Source: Myxococcales bacterium (GTDB lineage Bacteria; Myxococcota_A; Bradymonadia; Bradymonadales; Bradymonadaceae). Taken from it: 32,743 nt of DNA. Positions 30,323 to 32,743 of the stretch are shown here, in pieces. Each line of letters opens with the position of its first letter. The stretch's first letter is position 1. The position numbers were made by a program, and so were the translations under genes. Below the pieces are notes generated by a model. It did no database searches. It was not told the origin of the DNA and was given only the letters and a program-made list of their open reading frames with translations. Where the stretch lies: NCBI GenBank assembly GCA_007119175.1, contig SKQC01000303.1, forward strand, positions 1 through 32,743. Reading direction: 5' to 3'.

Positions 30323-32743
30323 TTATTCCGACAGGCAGTCCTCGGCGCTCAAACCGCCGGGTACGAATAATTCGCCGCCGTCTTCCTCGTAGCCCTCCAC
30401 CATCCAACCGACCGCCTGCTCACGCGCACATTGAGCGGCTTCAAACTCATCATCACTCGGGTCTACGACGGCCATAAAGGCATGAGAGACATCCTCGAAG
30501 GTCGTCTCGTCCAGCGGTATACCCAGCGATCTTGCCAACGCATCAGTGCTCCGATTGACGATGACTCGATCGTCTACCGCCATCTGCAACAGAAATTCGC
30601 TCTCCCCCACATATTCCGTACAGACATCTCCAGCGTCTCCAACGGACTCGCACATCCATCCGTCGTCGCAGTCGCTGTCATTATCACAGGAGTCGCCGAT
30701 AGTGGGGCCAAAGGTATCTTCATCGCTGTCATAGGTCAGCGTGCGATGCCCGCCTTCGGCATTGCCACTAAAGGCCACCGGATCGATTCGGTCCGCCAAC
30801 CACTGCACCATCGTCAGCGATTGGAAAAGCTCCAGATCGCCGGGCTCAAGGCCCATCGCATCCAACAGCGGCGCACCGATATCGGAGACCCCTTCTTCGT
30901 CGCCTTCCAGAATCCACTTCATGCGCCCACCGGCGGTGTGCAACACCGAGTTATCGACCGCCGGCTCAAGAGCCGTAAAGGGAACCCCCAGAATTCCACC
31001 GAGGCTGGCGCCGATATAGGAAATGTCGCCACCGAATAGCGGCTCCGGTTGTCCCGGTTCATCATCGAGCAATTCCTCAAAGAGATTCTCCAGCCCGCTT
31101 TCGTCTCCGTCGCCCTCAATAACGGCGACCAATGTAAAGAGGTCGACGATGGATTGTACGAAATTGCCCTTACTTGTAACCAGATCTTCGCTGAAGAATC
31201 CGTCACCCGAGTCGGCGGGGAATGTCTCCGGATGTGGCGAATCAGCGCCCATCGAGCGGCCGCCGTGCAGCGCAAAGTCCATGGCCACCGTGGCTTTGCA
31301 ACTCGGATAAGCAGCGGCCTCATTTGCCATAGCCACAATTCCACCGCGAGAGCGGTCAGAACCCAATCCATGCTGGGCAATCATTATATCAAAGGGCCGC
31401 TCACAGATCTCCGCGCCCTGATCCTCTTCCGGAAGATATACGCTGATACCGACTCTTTCGTCACCTTCGCCGACGACTTCTTCGGCGGTATCGACGGCGA
31501 GCGATGTAAATTCTCCGCCCGTATAAACGGCGCGCAGGTTGGTGGTATCGATCATCGCGCCCGAGCCGTCGGGATCGTCGATCTCATCGTCCAATTCGAC
31601 GAGGTGGTCGTCCTCACCATTACACGCTTCCTCGACCTCACACTCGCGCTGCGCCATAAGCGAGTCGCGCTCATCAAGGACCGCCATCGCCCGCGCTCGA
31701 TATCGAATCATCGAAAATGTCGGGTTCTCCGGTTCAAATGCCCAGGCGACCGCCAAATCCTCCCGGTCCGTCTGTGTTAGATTGTCCATCAGGACCCAGA
31801 AAAGCTGGCTCTCGAACCCTTCTCGCACTGGCTCCAATTGTTGCGCCAACGCATCGTCGAGCACATCAATGGTGCTCTCTCCATTCTCATCAATGAGGGG
31901 GCTTGGATTTCGAATAAAGACGAATAATGGAGGCGCTTGAACGGGTCGGCCGTTCTCGCCAATGACGGTCTGCAACAGCGCCGGGGCATGTAGCACCTGA
32001 GGAGCAAGCGAGATGAGCGGCTCATACACGATCCGATCCCACTCTTCTTCGTAGCGCACGGTATATTCATCATCGGAGAGCAACCCGAAACTATCGGCGT
32101 CAGCGATTAGAAGTGAGTCCGTATTCACCGTATCCGGGTCGACCTTACCATCGAGGGGAATCCACCCCGGTGCATGACTCGAAAATCCGAGGCGATGATT
32201 CAGCGATTCCAAAATCGCCTCCGTCATCGGGTCGGCCCCCTCGGGAATCGGCAGGTTCACCGTCCCGTCCTCCTGGTCGACCATCAATAGATTGGGGAAG
32301 GGAACCTCACCGGTCGTGGGGTCAAAAAGCACGAAGGTATCGGTCCATGTAAACCAACTCCACACCGACGCCAGGTCGGTGTAGTCCAGGTCGGTCTGCG
32401 CTTCGATAGTCGCCATCACGGGCTGTAAAACGTCTCGAAGCCCCTGAATTGCCCGGGCATCCTCATCGCTGACGACGCTGAGGGTCGACTCTCCGTCCTC
32501 ATCGAGCAGGTCAAAGGGCTGGAGGGCCAGATACATCGGTGCTTCGGGGATGATTCCATGGCCGCCGTCTGCCTCCTCGATATCCTGAGTGGCGAACGCA
32601 AAATACTGCTTGCGGGTGTCCATCGACTCGTCGGGTACGATATCGAGGACATGCGCCGGCGACGCCTCGCCGGTGCAGGGATCGACGTCTTCGTCGCGGT
32701 AGGTCACGCTGATATCTTCGATGCGCTCCCAATCCTCGCCGTC
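30323..32743 (-). CDS. VolA/Pla-1-like extracellular lipase (5' end outside window)
   Basis: The frame is open to the window end, giving 806 visible residues. The N-terminus and signal or lipobox are missing. The C-terminal half is an alpha/beta hydrolase with an IMIAQHGLGSDR oxyanion-type loop and a nucleophile elbow YIGASLGGILG (Ser at about visible residue 580). Asp is near 724-725 (VDDRVIVNRSTD) and His near 754 (VSHAFMAV), a plausible full triad. The N-terminal half fits the 'bacterial lipase N-terminal' region and contains a duplicated unit (DLLDEDGEST at about 77 and PLIDENGEST at about 282, each followed by a helix and a D-LAS/AVAW motif). A Cys-rich insert (30620-30688) lies between elbow and Asp. 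VolA-type enzymes are surface (lyso)phospholipases next to fadL, as here. Confidence 0.78.
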   Translation of the reverse strand, partial: DGEDWERIEDISVTYRDEDVDPCTGEASPAHVLDIVPDESMDTRKQYFAFATQDIEEADGGHGIIPEAPMYLALQPFDLLDEDGESTLSVVSDEDARAIQGLRDVLQPVMATIEAQTDLDYTDLASVWSWFTWTDTFVLFDPTTGEVPFPNLLMVDQEDGTVNLPIPEGADPMTEAILESLNHRLGFSSHAPGWIPLDGKVDPDTVNTDSLLIADADSFGLLSDDEYTVRYEEEWDRIVYEPLISLAPQVLHAPALLQTVIGENGRPVQAPPLFVFIRNPSPLIDENGESTIDVLDDALAQQLEPVREGFESQLFWVLMDNLTQTDREDLAVAWAFEPENPTFSMIRYRARAMAVLDERDSLMAQRECEVEEACNGEDDHLVELDDEIDDPDGSGAMIDTTNLRAVYTGGEFTSLAVDTAEEVVGEGDERVGISVYLPEEDQGAEICERPFDIMIAQHGLGSDRSRGGIVAMANEAAAYPSCKATVAMDFALHGGRSMGADSPHPETFPADSGDGFFSEDLVTSKGNFVQSIVDLFTLVAVIEGDGDESGLENLFEELLDDEPGQPEPLFGGDISYIGASLGGILGVPFTALEPAVDNSVLHTAGGRMKWILEGDEEGVSDIGAPLLDAMGLEPGDLELFQSLTMVQWLADRIDPVAFSGNAEGGHRTLTYDSDEDTFGPTIGDSCDNDSDCDDGWMCESVGDAGDVCTEYVGESEFLLQMAVDDRVIVNRSTDALARSLGIPLDETTFEDVSHAFMAVVDPSDDEFEAAQCAREQAVGWMVEGYEEDGGELFVPGGLSAEDCLSE

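Overview
The window looks like chromosomal DNA of a Gram-negative bacterium from the former Deltaproteobacteria, most likely Myxococcota or a Bradymonadales-like relative. The clues are a FadL-family outer-membrane protein, Mpl murein recycling, Cys-rich and RCC1-type secreted proteins, a eukaryote-like Ser/Thr kinase next to a PilZ-like protein, a lamin-tail lipoprotein, and Asp-rich proteins in GC-rich DNA. The lineage is an inference from style and was not tested. I saw no rRNA, tRNA, CRISPR array, insertion sequence or prophage. Coding density is high, and the longest gap between genes is about 220 bp.

Region 1 (1-12426, + strand) opens with the C-terminal part of a secreted Cys-rich/RCC1-repeat protein. 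A Nit1-type amidase follows, then a compact heme operon: a ccsA/hemX-like membrane protein, hemA, hemC, hemD, hemE, hemG (HemY type), hemB, hemH and hemL. Together these cover the C5 route from glutamyl-tRNA to heme, except coproporphyrinogen oxidase (hemN/hemF), which is absent. Ferrochelatase carries a Cys-rich insert suggesting an Fe-S cluster. A MITE-like inverted-repeat element sits between hemE and hemG.

Region 2 (12433-19555, - strand) reads, in transcription order, an XPB-like helicase, its overlapping Bax1/DUF790 nuclease partner, protein-L-isoaspartate methyltransferase (pcm) and a very large CheB-CheR-PAS-histidine kinase-receiver fusion. The first two form a probable DNA-repair helicase-nuclease pair. 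The last meets hemL tail to tail, 6 bp apart.

Region 3 (19700-26010, + strand) diverges from the helicase across a short spacer rich in CAATG palindromes. It encodes a multi-TM Ser/Thr kinase, a PilZ-like protein, Mpl (murein tripeptide ligase) and a polytopic membrane protein of the misnamed 'site-specific recombinase Gcr' family. The genes are tightly packed and are probably a cell-envelope signalling and maintenance operon.

Region 4 (26011-28182, + strand) is a three-gene translationally coupled cassette of exported proteins: two apparently related exported proteins and a lamin-tail lipoprotein. It is preceded by a leader whose hairpin would mask the first Shine-Dalgarno sequence.

Region 5 (28191-32743, - strand) contains a VolA/Pla-1-like lipase cut off by the window end, a FadL-family outer-membrane channel ending at a strong terminator, and a membrane-anchored CPVC thiol protein with its own start. 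The lipase-FadL pair resembles the VolA-FadL lipid-scavenging pair of Vibrio.
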